From the NCBI GenBank assembly GCA_037013495.1, contig CM072812.1, forward strand, positions 79,529,840 to 79,593,839: a DNA stretch of 64,000 nt. Direction: 5' to 3'. This DNA comes from Hippophae tibetana. Taxonomy: Eukaryota; Streptophyta; Magnoliopsida; Rosales; Elaeagnaceae. Both the position numbers and the translations under genes were made by a program. Positions 12,804 through 24,947 of this stretch are shown in pieces. The stretch's first letter is position 1. Every line of letters starts with the position of its first letter. The notes under the pieces are model-generated. The model saw nothing but the letters and a program-made list of their open reading frames with translations. It ran no database searches and had not been told where the DNA came from.

Positions 12804-13013
12804 TCAAACGGGGCTCAGGAGTTGAGAAAGTTGGGGCTTGGGCTCTGAGTTCATGCCGATGACGATGACGAGAGGGATGAAACCGTAGTAAGTGACGACC
12901 TTGGCCTTCTTGACGACCCAATTGGTCCACTCCTTCACAACCTGAGAAGCTGGTCGCTCCTCCGAGCCCTTCGAGCCCTTTCCCTTGCCTTTCAGAGTGA
13001 CTCTCGACGCCAT
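12804..13013 (-). CDS. TOM7: TOM7, mitochondrial import receptor subunit
   Basis: A single-exon gene for a 69-residue protein starting [16 protein letters not shown]7 is a small tail-anchored subunit of the TOM complex in the outer mitochondrial membrane. It modulates assembly and stability of the TOM40 channel through which nuclear-encoded precursors enter. The basic, glycine- and lysine-rich N-terminus is cytosolic. The conserved core reads [16 protein letters not shown], then [13 protein letters not shown] as the membrane segment (about residues 38-56), then the plant-conserved tail [12 protein letters not shown]. Length is close to the roughly 70-75 residues usual in plants. The start chosen is the only ATG giving this family N-terminus. 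A TGGGCT motif about 100 bp upstream fits promoters of nuclear genes for mitochondrial proteins. The gene looks intact. Longer overlapping minus-strand frames here are shadows. Confidence 0.93.
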   Translation of the reverse strand: MASRVTLKGKGKGSKGSEERPASQVVKEWTNWVVKKAKVVTYYGFIPLVIVIGMNSEPKPQLSQLLSPV

Positions 13014-13112
13014 TAAGATTCTTCGTCTCCGCCAATAAACCTAAGAATTTGGGGGACCTAATGCGTTTTGGTCTCACCGTTTGGTATTTACTATTTAGGC
13101 TATATTGCAGTT

Positions 13113-13118
13113 TGGGCT
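13113..13118. promoter_or_regulatory. Site II-like element upstream of TOM7
   Basis: The motif TGGGCT, a site II element (TGGGCY) bound by TCP factors, lies 100 bp upstream of the TOM7 start. Such motifs are enriched in promoters of plant genes for mitochondrial proteins and ribosomal proteins. A six-base motif can occur by chance, so position and context are the only support. Confidence 0.4.
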
Positions 13119-13119
13119 T

Positions 13120-14495
13120 TAGTCATCGGCAAGCCGTATCTCAAGTTCTACAAGTTTTGTAAAGGTTAATTTAATCACTAGCACACCACTAGTATCTTAG
13201 TTTTTTAGTAAATGAATCACTTTAGAACATAATTCTTTCAAATGAAAACGTAAACATAAAATATTTTAAAATTGTTAAGATTTTTGAAATTAAATACTAT
13301 AACTTTTTACCACCACGAATTTAGAACTTAGTTTATTATCAATATAAATCTTAATATAAAATTATAAATTGAAGATAAAAATAAAACATAAAAAAATTAC
13401 ATATTTTATGCAAGTAGTGATGGAAAAAATACATATATATCTATTATTTTTATTATTAAAGTTCTATAAATTTCTAACATCTCAATAAACATTTTTTGTT
13501 TTAACAATTATAAAATTATTCACATACAATTAAACTAAACTAAACAACAGAAATTAAATAAATAAAACAAATAACTTTTTAACCTAAAATAATGGATTAT
13601 TTCTCATCTAGTACTTAGTTTAACATCTTAACGAGACGTAAATAAGGGGATTTTATTTTGAGTAAACTCAATATTTTCATATCATTGAGTCAATTAAACT
13701 ATACTTAAGACAAGTTTGTCTACCTATATTTTTTAAGTTATGCACTATAAATTTTTAAATTTTTATTTACTTAAAACTAGGAATATGATTGTGGGTTTTA
13801 AATAATTCATTTCTAAGTACAAGTCAAATAACTAAGACATTGAAACACATTTGTACCTAGATTTAACAAAACAGCTAACTCTTTTTATCACAGTGATTAA
13901 AAAGTTTAAAATTTTGGAAATAGTTTTAATTTTTTTTAAAAGTAATCTAACACTAAGTATTAAAATAAATACTAAACAATAAAAATATAAATTAAGTAAA
14001 ATAAACAAACAAAAAAAAATAATAAAAGAAAAATAAACAAATAAAAGAGAAAAAAATGATTATACATATTTTATAATATATATAATACAAATAACTTTTA
14101 TATGAACTTTGATACATATAATTATACACGTATTTATAATATACTTTATCTATCATATAATATAAACACATTTTTTTAGAAATAAATATACATGATTAAA
14201 TTATACATAATAAATATTTATAATAAATTCTATCTAATATATAATTTAAATGTATGTTTATACAAATAAATATACATGATTAAATTATACATAATATAAT
14301 ACACTATATAATATATAGTACAAACATATTTATACACGTTATATTATACAATATTTACAACAGTTAAGTTAACCTCTAAATTAAATAACATAATCAATAT
14401 TAAATAAGAGTTTTTTCAAGAAAGAATGGTGGAGGAAAAACTCTTTAAAAACCATCCTCGTAGACATAGTAATATTATGAGGAAAAACTAGTAGT
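13120..14495. other. Very AT-rich spacer, no gene seen
   Basis: Long runs of A and T with no open frame of note, no recognisable element ends and no RNA gene. It could be decayed internal sequence of the adjoining Athila-like fossil, but nothing in it proves that. Confidence 0.4.
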
Positions 14496-16391
14496 ACAAA
14501 AGCTTCCAAGAATTAGTTTCCTTTATTGTGCACATAATAGTAGCTTTTGATTTTTGATTTTTTTTAACTTAAATTAAATTTTAAATTTATTGTACATGGA
14601 ATAATAACTCTTGATTTTTGATATTTTTAATTTAAATTTTAAATTTTTGATTTATTATTTACGTAACAGTATCTAGAACAGTAACTCTTGATTTTAATTT
14701 TTTTTCAAAAATTTTAAAATAAAAAAAATCACAATTACTTACAACACATTTTTTTTCTTCAAAATTTAGTTAAATAATTTACAAACTCTATTCCTTCCCT
14801 GACAATAGGGCTAAAAAATTGATGAGACACAAAACCGACATTGGGTTAGCAATACCAATTTTGCAAATACTTTGGTTTTATATTTGTAAAATTCTCGTAA
14901 GTGCACAAATAATTTTATAGAAAATGACAAGGATACTCCCAAAGTCAATCTAAGGAAGGAATATATGTGGTCTTTAATTTACTATTCAAACTTTTAAAAA
15001 CGAAATTATATCCTAAATATCTTGTAACGATATTTTGATTTTTGTATTTTTCTAATCTAATAACATAAAAAAATAAACATTGATATTGATTCAATAAAAA
15101 ATTATGTAAATTTTTATCATTCATAACAATGGAGTATTTATGAATATAATAATTAAGTTGATTATGTTTGCTCATATTATTTAAGTTATTAAAGATATAA
15201 ACTGATATTCATTGATTCTCTCTTTTTATATAAATACAACGTTTGGTGATGTTAGATATTCTGTGTTAATTAAACAAATCAATTAACACTTATGAGTGAG
15301 GTAGATAAATAATTTGATTAATTAAATTAATTCTTTTTTTCTAAGAGATTGAAAATGAACCATTTAAATGCTACCTTTAGTGGGGTTATAAATTTTAAAC
15401 TTTATTTAAGGTGTTCAAATTAAACCTAGGAATTTAATTATCTGAGTACTAACTTTCATGTTTTAAAACCATTACTGAAAATATATTTTTAGTACATTTT
15501 TGAATAATAGTTTTTTATAAAAACTTTTGAAATAGAGGTTTACTATAACTACCAGACAATTGTACCAACAAAAGAGACTACTCTAAATAAGACTGGATAA
15601 TTAAACCTTAAAATCTAATTTTCAGATTTAAGTATATAATGAAACAAATTAAATATAACATATAAAAATAAAACATAAAACTAATTGTAAAGAATTCACT
15701 TTAAAATTATACTTTAAAAGAATCCTTATAAAACTTTGATATTAATTATATTTCTAGAAAACTTCTAAACAGATTTATATTTTCGTTTATTGGATCAAAA
15801 ACTAAAAATTTACTAAAATATAACTAGTTATTCTAAAAAATAGAAGAACTTTAAAACTAAAAAAATAAAAACTAGAAAGATAAAAGAGAATAGATTTTGT
15901 GTTATTTAAGGGATTTGAAGGGTGATTTTTACAATGAGTGAGATGGTCTTTTTATAGATGGGGAAAAGGCCAAAAATGTGGAAACATATCTCAAAAATTG
16001 ATTTTGGACACGTTTGGACAGGTTAGCACTCGTGTGGGGGTGAGATTTTTGGTAGATGGGCATTAGCGTGCATGAGCGTGTGCTGGATGTGAACAAAGTG
16101 TGAGCGAGACTCGACAATTTTGATTGTTTTGACCTATTTTGTCAATTTTTTCATTTTTTTTGTTTTTCCTCATTTTTTCTCAACATATTTGTGATGTATT
16201 ACCTCAAGTATTTTTCTTTGAGTCTTAAAATTATTTTTGAACAAAAATACCTGAAAAGCAATAAAAATACCTATGATTTTGAAAATAAAAATTTATATAA
16301 AAATATGATAAAATCATACAAATATAAATCTATTTAATCAATTAAAGTACATAAAATCATGGTAAATTTAGTGTTTTTTAATCACTCATTA
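14496..16391 (-). mobile_element. Athila-like gypsy fossil, 5' LTR and leader
   Basis: Bases 14820-16391 match, in reverse orientation, the 1.9-kb solo LTR at 47902-49789; shared phrases include GCAAATACTTTGGTTTTA and the end near TTTAGTG...CACTCATTA. Just outside the LTR, at about 14793-14815, is a decayed primer binding site resembling the Asp-tRNA type used by Athila elements. Leader sequence shared with the copy at 27.0-27.2 kb continues down to about 14530, including imperfect repeats around CTCTTGATTTT. No pol domains and no second LTR are visible. It is incomplete and old. Confidence 0.65.
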
Positions 16392-18746
16392 ACGTGTTGC
16401 GATCAACTTTTCTATATAGATTTTTTTTGTTGTATTTATAAATGTGTTTCTTTATTTTACAAAAATACACAGTAGTGCATCTTCTCAAGTTTATTATTCA
16501 AATATTTATTTTATTTTATTAATTAATTATTTAAAAGTTTCATATATTTTTCATTGTTATTATACTATTTTACAATTTTTACTAACTAGACTCCAGTAGA
16601 ATGATAAATGTTTAATATATTCTTATAAATTATAGAAATATTATATCAAATAATATCTAAAACTTATATATAATAACAAAAATAGTATCATAATAATATT
16701 GAACGAGTTTAAATGGGTGTAGTTGAACTTAATAATGTAATTGAATGATGTTTAATGTAAAACGATGGGTTAGATTTTTTTTATAGTAAAAATATATGAA
16801 CTGAACATAAGAAGTTATTTTTGTGATTATAAGTTTTAAATGTGTAAATTTGTTATATTTTTATAAATTATACTAATTTTATATTTCAAGGTTTTTCTTA
16901 AAAAATAATACATTTTATCTCTCATATAATTTAATTATTATGTATTATACTACATATAGCCATTCAAATAATGTTAAAATTATTCATTTTTACTATTAAG
17001 TTTGCATATGGTATCTCTCTAAATATTAATCCTTATGCTCCATATAAAGGAATGAGATAATAAACTAATTTATGTTACATGATTCCACTATTGGATGCAA
17101 AATCTTACATATATTTTAAGTATAATTATTTTTATTTATCATGCTATTAGTTGTTCTAACACAAATGTGTTTCTTAATGGCATATTATTAATGGGTTATG
17201 AAATTATGTATATTAGATACTAAGAGATTAAAAATAATAACAATAAGAAACAAAAGAAAAAATGACAACTATAATTAACACCCATTTTATATAATGGGAT
17301 TATAAAATTATATATTTGATATAATCTGAACATTTAAGAAAGGAATAAGATTAGTTGTAATTATAAACTACCATATCTTAATCTTTCATATTAAATTTTT
17401 TTTATTTTTATCTCATATAAATCTCAATCAATAAAATATTGATAATATAATAAATTATGTAATAAATTGCACATAAAACTTAAGTTTCCTCCCACTATTC
17501 ACTATTTTATTTATTTATTCAAATACTAATAACAAATATAATTATATATTTTATTGAGATTTAGTTATATATCTTTTTTCTATTTATAATAATACTCATA
17601 TTTAAGAAATTAGATTATAAGGATGTTATAGAAGTGCCATCCTAATTAGGACGTGAGTATGAAATTTATCAACTATAATATTTCATTTAAAAACTTAAGT
17701 TTTGAAAAAAATAAAAAATTAGTTAAAAATATATATGTATTTTTTATATTTTCAAATGGGTATATATATTAATTATCCAAAATAAATCTATTTTTTAATT
17801 TTCTTATAAAAGAGGGAAAATGCTAATATAAGGGTTAAAATATTAAATAAAGAAAATAAGTAACTATTCATTTTGTTTTCATTTGTTTTGCTAAAAAGGT
17901 ATTCATTTTGTCATTTAAGAGAACTAGTTGCATTGTCTTAATGATTTATATAGATTATAAATATTAAGGTGAAATTTGTTGGTATTTTATTTTTTAGATG
18001 GTGTATATCTTATTTTTTAGCTTAATTATTTTTATATTTTTGAAAAATTAATCAATTTAATCATTTTTTTAACAGACTAATTTGATTCTTATTATTTTTA
18101 ATTTGATTAATTTATTATATTATATTTTTTAATTTTATCAATCAAATTATCATCTTAAAGTTTGTTTAATATAATTAATAAAAGATAAGTTATTTATTAA
18201 AAAATATAAAATTATCAAAAAACTTAAAATATGAAATAAATACATTTTCATAAATTATATATTAAAATAAATATAATAAATACACTTTAATAAATTATTT
18301 ATTAAAAGAAATATAAATTATTACCTATAGATAGATTAAAGCATGATATTATATTTATATGTTTCATACTAGGTTTTTTTATTATTTAACTATAGTTATT
18401 TCGATATCAAAATATTAAACAACTTAAAATAAATGTTAAATTATCAATAAAGTACAAGTATGAAATAAATATAGTATCAATTATCTATTTATAGTAAAAC
18501 AAAATATATCAAATGAAAAAAAATAAAAGAATAAAAAGTACATTATTCACCTTAAAATAAATATAAAATTATTAAATAAAATAAAAATATTTTTATGAAT
18601 TAAAAATATATCAAATAAATACAAAATATAAAAATATAAAATACAAAACTACCGGCTCTTATATATGTATTGCTACTCTACTAATAGAAATTAGTTTCCA
18701 CCCTAAAAAAAATGAAAAACGAGAAGGAGACGGTGAAAAAAGAAAT
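16392..18746. other. AT-rich spacer, no gene seen
   Basis: More than 2 kb of AT-rich DNA with no long open frame, no recognisable element and no RNA gene. Nothing further can be supported. Confidence 0.4.
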
Positions 18747-18749
18747 TTA

Positions 18750-19555
18750 GGTAGCGTTTGGTCGTGGAACGAAATTGAAATTAGAATCAGAATCAGAATG
18801 AAATGGAATGAAAATGAAACAATGTTGTTTGGTTTGATCACTAGAATCAAGCTCGGAATTAGGATTACAATATTTGGTTTGCCATTGTAATGGAATGGAA
18901 AAAGCTATAAATTACCTTAATATCTCTAAATTCAGTAAAGTTAAAATAATGTCATTTAATTACTATTTTTTCATGAGACAAAATATATTATTAAAATCAT
19001 TATTTTTCTAAATAATTATTACTTAATTAAAAATGAATATATTATTAAAATTATTATTTTTCTAAATAGGGTTTAGAGTTTTTAGATTTAGGATTTGTGA
19101 TTTAGGGTTATATTTATAGGTTAAAGTTTAGAGTTAAAATTATTATTTTTCTAAAAATGGTTTAGGGTTTTAGAATTTGGGATTTAGGGTTTTAGGATTT
19201 AGAATTTGGGATTTGAGGTTTAGGGATTTTGGGTTTAGGGTTTAAGGTTTTTGGATTTAGTGATTTGAGGTTTAAGATTTAGGGATTTTGGGTTTATGGT
19301 TTAGAGTTTTAGGATTTGGATTTAAAGATTTTGAGATTTGAATTTTGAGTTTAGGGTTATATTTGAGGTGAGATAAAATTGTAAAAAAAAGTTTAAATGA
19401 AAATGAAATCATGATTTCTAAAGAAGAGAATGAATTATGATTATTTCTCTTTTAACGATCGATTTCATTTCATCCTCTTGTTACACCAAACCAAACATAT
19501 AAAATAAAAGAAATCAATTTTGATTACTTTTTATTATTTATAACCAAACATCACA
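18750..19555. mobile_element. PIF/Harbinger-like non-autonomous element
   Basis: Left end GGTAGCGTTTGGT and right end (read inward) TGTGATGTTTGGT form imperfect inverted repeats matching at 10 of 13 positions. The sequence TTA lies on both sides (18747-18749 and 19556-19558), the target duplication expected for PIF/Harbinger and its Tourist-like derivatives. The inner flanks repeat the theme of GAATGAAATGGAATG and its complement. No transposase is present. The 806-bp element lies just upstream of the RNA-binding-protein gene and includes decayed telomere-like repeats. Confidence 0.6.
19068..19372 (+). repeat. Degenerate telomere-like (TTTAGGG)-type repeat tract
   Basis: About 300 bp of G/T-rich DNA made of variants such as GGGTTTAGGGTTT, GATTTAGGGTTTTAGG and GATTTGAGGTTTAGGG. 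This resembles the plant telomere repeat TTTAGGG, with many substitutions and one- or two-base length changes. It lies inside the PIF/Harbinger-like element. Confidence 0.7.
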
Positions 19556-19704
19556 TTAGAATATATATTTGCATACATTATACACAAACGGTATACAAAT
19601 AAAAATAATACACATGATTCAGGAGTTATATAAAATCTTCAAACAAAAACTTTGTATTTCTGATTCCCATTTTATTCCCGGTGATTCGGACCTCGTGGGT
19701 TCCC

Positions 19705-19755
19705 ATGGAATCGAAGGTCCGTTTCTTTATACTCTCGGGCCTGCAAGGACTTTGA
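19705..19755 (+). promoter_or_regulatory. Possible upstream ORF in the 5' UTR of the RNA-binding-protein gene
   Basis: An ATG 156 bp before the main start opens a 16-codon frame (MESKVRFFILSGLQGL) closed by TGA at 19753. If transcription begins before 19705, this small frame could lower translation of the main protein. The transcription start is not known from sequence. Confidence 0.3.
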
Positions 19756-19860
19756 TCGCTTTCTCCATTAGGGTTTGGTGTGATTCGCGACAATCACTCT
19801 AGTTTGAGTGTAGTTGGTGGCAAGGGTTTATTAGGGCTTTGTGGATTTTGTTTATCGGAG

Positions 19861-22800
19861 ATGGGGAGCATTGATTCGATTGATGATCGCACTTTTATCG
19901 TAAATTTCACGGTGGATGGGGTAGCCAAGTTGAGGGATAGGGTCAAGGACAAACTCAAGGAATACATGGGTGATTATACTGATGATACTCTTGTGGTACG
20001 AACTTTTTTCTTTTTGTTTATGCGGTTTATGCTCTATTTGAATTTTCTGTAGTCTGCTTACGTCGTTATTCTCAGTCTCCACGCTTGGATGGTCATTTTT
20101 CTTATGGTCTCTGATGGATTTAGTTCGAGGGTTTGGTTTCCATTTTGTTCCCTTGTACTTTTCAGCAATCGTATATTTATTTGGATGCAATTTGATGCCC
20201 AACTCGCTTATTTGAACTGTAATTGAGCTCCTCATTACTATGGACTTTACATATTACTGGATTTGAATTATTGTGGGGGCCTTAATCAGGGTTGGAAACT
20301 GGGACCTATCTGTGGCATTATACAGCTGCCTTAGAATTTTTTTTTGGGTTGTTAAAGATTATAATGTACCAACTCTGTGGAAGTGCAAAAGTTTCCGTTT
20401 TCTGCTTTAATCTTATAGCCTAAAATTCTCAACCATGATCATATCTGAATAAGAAGGGGTTATTTGTTTTGTCTACAGTTAATTATTGATTATTTTCATA
20501 TTTTTTATACTTGTCTATTTGTGTCGTCATGGTTGTATTGATGTCTTTGGCATGCACTATTCATCCTTCGGTTTATACCCATTATTCTTAATGTACCGAC
20601 TGGGTATGAGGTTTGTATAGTTATTAATAAATTCATTAAGTTATGTTATAATGTCTTAATGGGACATCTTTCAAGTCTTCCATAAAGCAATTATTTACAC
20701 CTGAAGGTGGAGGTATCTCTTCGTCATGTTACTCTTCTTTTCCTTTGGGGTGATAACATTTATGATTTATCTTCATAACAAGGTGGAGGCTGATTGATTT
20801 GTGCGTTGATAGTAATAGTTAGAACCTGATTGGCTCTGTTAATTTTCTCATTTTTTCTCTTCTTAACGAAATTGTACCTTACATATTTGCAATGACAGGA
20901 ATATGTGATTGTCTTACTAAGAAATGGAAGACAGAAAGACGAATCAAGGAATGAGTTGAATGTATTTTTGGGGGATGATAGCGACTCTTTTATTTCTTGG
21001 TAATTAATTTTTTTTTGTCCATCTTTTGCAGTCAACATCACAGATATTTTTCCTATTCATGTCCAAGTTACTTTTATAACTGATCATTATTTTGATTCTC
21101 TTTTCTCCACCAGGTTGTGGGATCACCTGGCTTCACATTTGGATGCTTATGTACGGCCTCAAGATGAAGTTTCTAAACCCAAATCCCATCCAGCTCAATC
21201 TGGAAGGAATGCTTCTCATAATTTGGAGTCTAAACCTGATAGAAGAAAGTCTAATTATGAATCTAGAAGCCGACACAATAGGGAGTGGAAGGGCCCAGTG
21301 AGAGATGCAGCCGAACCTCTTTGTTTTCGGAGCTCTGAAATTGAACATATGCATTTAGATGCAAAAGGTCATCATGACATGAGTTGTGCAAGGAGGTCTC
21401 TTTCTCCGCTATCCGCAGCTCATAGGAAACGTAATTGGGAGCAACCATCTGCAAAGGTTTGTGTTATTAATATGCACTCTGCTCTATTTGTGGTTCTAAT
21501 TCTAAATTGGACGATATTGACTCAAAAATATTTGGTCATATGGTTTGTTATAATATTATCCTGAAGTATTTCCAGTTTTGATCATATTGCATGCAGGGAT
21601 GTCAAATTTCTTTTAGGTCTTCGATGCACTTTATTGTTGATATTGTGTATTTAATACTCATGGCTAAGCATGTGTGGGGGCTCGCAAGCTTTGTGTAATA
21701 TACTTGAGTTATGTTTCTCATCTTTGTGTTTCCCAGATAACAACCATTGTAGAAAATGCAGTAAGTTGAAATTAACAATTCGGTCAGAAATACATAATGA
21801 TTTCTCAAAAGAAAAATCAAGTGGCGGTTGACATTAAGTGACAGATAAGATAAGAGGGTGCATAACATGCCATGAACTTTAATTTCATGTTCTACATGTA
21901 ATTTATGTAGACTTGATGTGTCCCATAATCATTCTTGTTCATTAAAAATTTCTACTCCATTCAAATATGCTATTACTTTTCAATTTTCTAATAGTTATAG
22001 GTCACCAAAGGTCCTTTGTTTTGTCAAAAGGGTCATTAGATAGAGTCCCCTATTTAGTATTTATCAAAGGGTTCATCGAAGTTCCTATGTTTACAAAAAC
22101 AAAAAGGGGGCATTCTGAAAAACAAAGGGTATGGTGACCCAAAAAGGGTTCATTAGAGTCCTTTTGTTTTTCAAATGTACTTTTGGGGATCCTTTTCATA
22201 AAGTGGGGAGTCTAATGAACCCTTTGGACTCTACTAACCCTCTTTACATAACAAGGGGTCCTGTAGTGCTATTTTCCCTTTCTAATGTTATTTTTGAACT
22301 TGACAGAGGGAAACATCTCAAATAAACATCAATGCCCCTCGGCGATTGCTTCAGTTTGCAGTTCGAGATGCTGTAGCCACATCAAGGTCAATTGATTCAT
22401 CTGCAGAGCCACCATTGAAGCGTCTTCATTTGGCGGTCTCAACAGCTTCGGGTGAATCTACTCTGGTTGGTCGTCCTCGACGAATTCAATCTGTTGCAAG
22501 AGTTTCAAATCCCATGGCAACAGTTATTAAAGCTGTAGCAGAAGCTGCTGAAGATGTGACTAGATTTAGATCCTCAAGAGGCGTGTTTGATCGTTTAGGA
22601 CGTGGTATTGATGTATCAGAGACTAGTGACCAACTTGCATTGTTTAGAGAGGCTGCTGCTAAGGATAGTGAATATGAAGATGCTAACCAAATCCATGAGA
22701 GAATGCGATTGGCCTATATCCAACCAGATGACCAGAGTAAAGCATATGTTGGCAATACGTTTCTATTGGAAACTGAAACTGGGTTGGCTTCTGATTCTAT

Positions 22801-24947
22801 ATCTGAGAATGAAGGTGTTGATGAAATCAATGCTTTTGGTCGGAGAGTTACTGATGCTTCTCAAGTTGCGACAACAGTTGGAAATAAGACTGAATATTCA
22901 GTGATGTCGCAGTACAGTTTAGCTAAGAATGCTGATGAGGTTAGGCCTGGTGCAACTACAAATGCGTCACATAGGATTGTCAATATTTCTGTACATGTGA
23001 ATGCTTGGAAGCCACCACATTACCAGGAATTGAGGGAGGTTGTAGAAGTTGATGGCTTGAAATCTGTGCAGAAGCGTGAAAGCAGAGCTTCAAAATCTTG
23101 TGTCGAAGTTATGGAGAACAGCGTGATTGCAATTTCTAATGGAAATGTAAGAATCCCTTTACAGACTCAAATTTTGTCTTTTGATATGCTTTTCCCTGTA
23201 CTTCCTACTGAGTTACTGGCATTGAACTCTTGGTGATAAACAGGCCAAACCTGGATCAGATTCTCAGAATGAATCACAGAAGACACATTTATCTCTTACT
23301 GGTGAGTTTCAAAAGTTTGATTAGGATTGTTAATTTGTGCTGCTTCCAGTTTTTGTTCTTCAGCAAAAAGCCTTTAATAATCAATGCTATTCTTTTGTTC
23401 AAGTATTTAATTTTCCAAGTATCAAGTCTTTCTGTTTAACTGTAAATTTGTTGAACTAGTTCTCTCTTTTCCTATGATGTGATAATTTGTGTATGATTCA
23501 TATAATATAAGATCCTATATTGATTTTTTGTGATTCTTTTCGTCTTCGTTGTTATTGTTATCATTCAAAGATCTGCTGTTGTCATGCAGGGCATTATGCT
23601 GCTGGTCGACCTTTAGAAGATGCAGATTCCCGAACTCTTTTCATAGGCAATGTAATATCTCCTCTCTTATCCCTTGGTGTCTAAAATCTAGTCTCCATTT
23701 TAATAATATACTGGAGTTCTTGGTTTTTATGTACAGGTCCACTTTGCTGCTACAAAAGATAGCCTCTGTCGACATTTTAACAAGTTTGGGGAAGTACTAA
23801 AGGTGTTTATAGTTACTGATGCAATGACAAGACAACCAATAGGGTAGGTTTGAGATGCTTATTTTGTTTTTTTTCTTCTTCTCTATTTTAGGTTTATAAA
23901 TTTATTATTCTTTGTACTACTAAGTCACGTTGTTTGTCAGGTCTGCCTATGTGGAATTCATGCGGAAGGAGGCAGCAGACACTGCGTTGTCCCTGGATGG
24001 AACATCCTTTATGTCACGGATACTCAAGGTATTCATGTTATTTTGGTATATGGAGATACCATTTTGCTCACTGGTGTCACTGTGTTCTGGCTCCTGTGTA
24101 CAGTGTTGTAAATTGAATCCTGTGCAAGATGCAAGTCTAGAATGAATTCTGTGCTTGCAAGTGTTTTCTTGTTTTAAGTTGGTGCATTATTCAGGTTTTA
24201 TTTCGATTTTGTTTCCGTCGAAGTATTGGACAATGTAACGAGTTGAATCCTCCATCCCCGTTTTGCCTTGTCTTCTCATATTTTCCGGTTGAAATTTATT
24301 CTGCTTTCCTTGAACCCTCTACTCTTGCCGATGACTTTTAGTGTTGTCTTTTATTTACCATTTATCAGCTTCTTCTTTATTTATTTATTTTTGTCATTTT
24401 GTATATATATTTTTTTCTTTCATAATTTACGATATGGGTGTAGCTGTGTTAAAATCTGGTGAAGCTCTCAGCATTTATGTTTGTTTGTTTGTTTGTTTTC
24501 CCCCCTGAAAACTTGGTGTTGTCACAAATTCACAATGTTGTGAAATCATTCTTCAACTTATTTTTATAATTTGTCTTTTGTTGTCTGAATTTTAGCTTTT
24601 AGGTGTAGTTATTTGATAAGATTAGTCTTTCTGTGCAGGTTGTGAGAAGTAGTGCTGCTCAAAAAGAAGCAGCATCTACAATGACATGGCCAACCATTGC
24701 TCGAGGTGCTACATTTTCCACTATTGGATATCCTGGACCTTTTGCAAGAAGTTTCCCTGGTGCCTTCAGGCCCCCTCCTCCAATCAAAATTGGTGCTAGG
24801 AGCTTGCAGTGGAAGCGGGATTCTCAGCTGTCTTCAGTTGCGATTAGCACTTCCTTACCTGGGAACTCGGTTTCCTCCCATACTGCTCGTAGTTTCACTT
24901 ATGTCCGAACAGAAACAAAACCAGAAGCCAATTCCAGTACCAACTAG
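19861..24947 (+). CDS. RNA-binding protein with N-terminal Nab2/PWI-like domain and C-terminal RRM
   Basis: Nine exons with GT...AG introns: 19861-19995, 20899-20999, 21114-21456, 22307-23146, 23244-23301, 23590-23651, 23737-23843, 23941-24028, 24639-24947. Together they are 2043 nt, one uninterrupted frame of 680 residues. Residues about 8-95 (VDGVAKLRDRVKDKLKEYMG, then EYVIVLLRNGR, NVFLGDDSDSFISWLWDHLA) resemble the helical N-terminal fold of Nab2/ZC3H14, which in those proteins contacts nuclear-export and pore factors. The middle is low-complexity and basic. An RRM at about 507-582 has RNP2 LFIGNV and RNP1-like GSAYVEFM, closest in style to nuclear poly(A)-binding protein PABPN1. I see no CCCH zinc fingers. 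The likely role is binding nuclear polyadenylated mRNA. The start has the family N-terminus directly after it. The gene looks intact. Confidence 0.85.
22003..22272. repeat. Imperfect inverted repeat in intron 3, MITE-like
   Basis: Two halves, about 22003-22100 and 22150-22272, are diverged reverse complements. For example GGGTCATTAGATAGAGTCCC on the left pairs with GGGGAGTCTAATGAACCC on the right. A foldback of this size inside an intron suggests a miniature inverted-repeat transposon. I cannot fix its termini or target duplication, so its family is open. Confidence 0.45.

Noticed and set aside
12610-13077. 155-codon open frame on the minus strand overlapping TOM7
   Set aside because: It is in another frame over the TOM7 coding exon and its flanks, and its protein resembles no family. 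TOM7 explains the open stretch.
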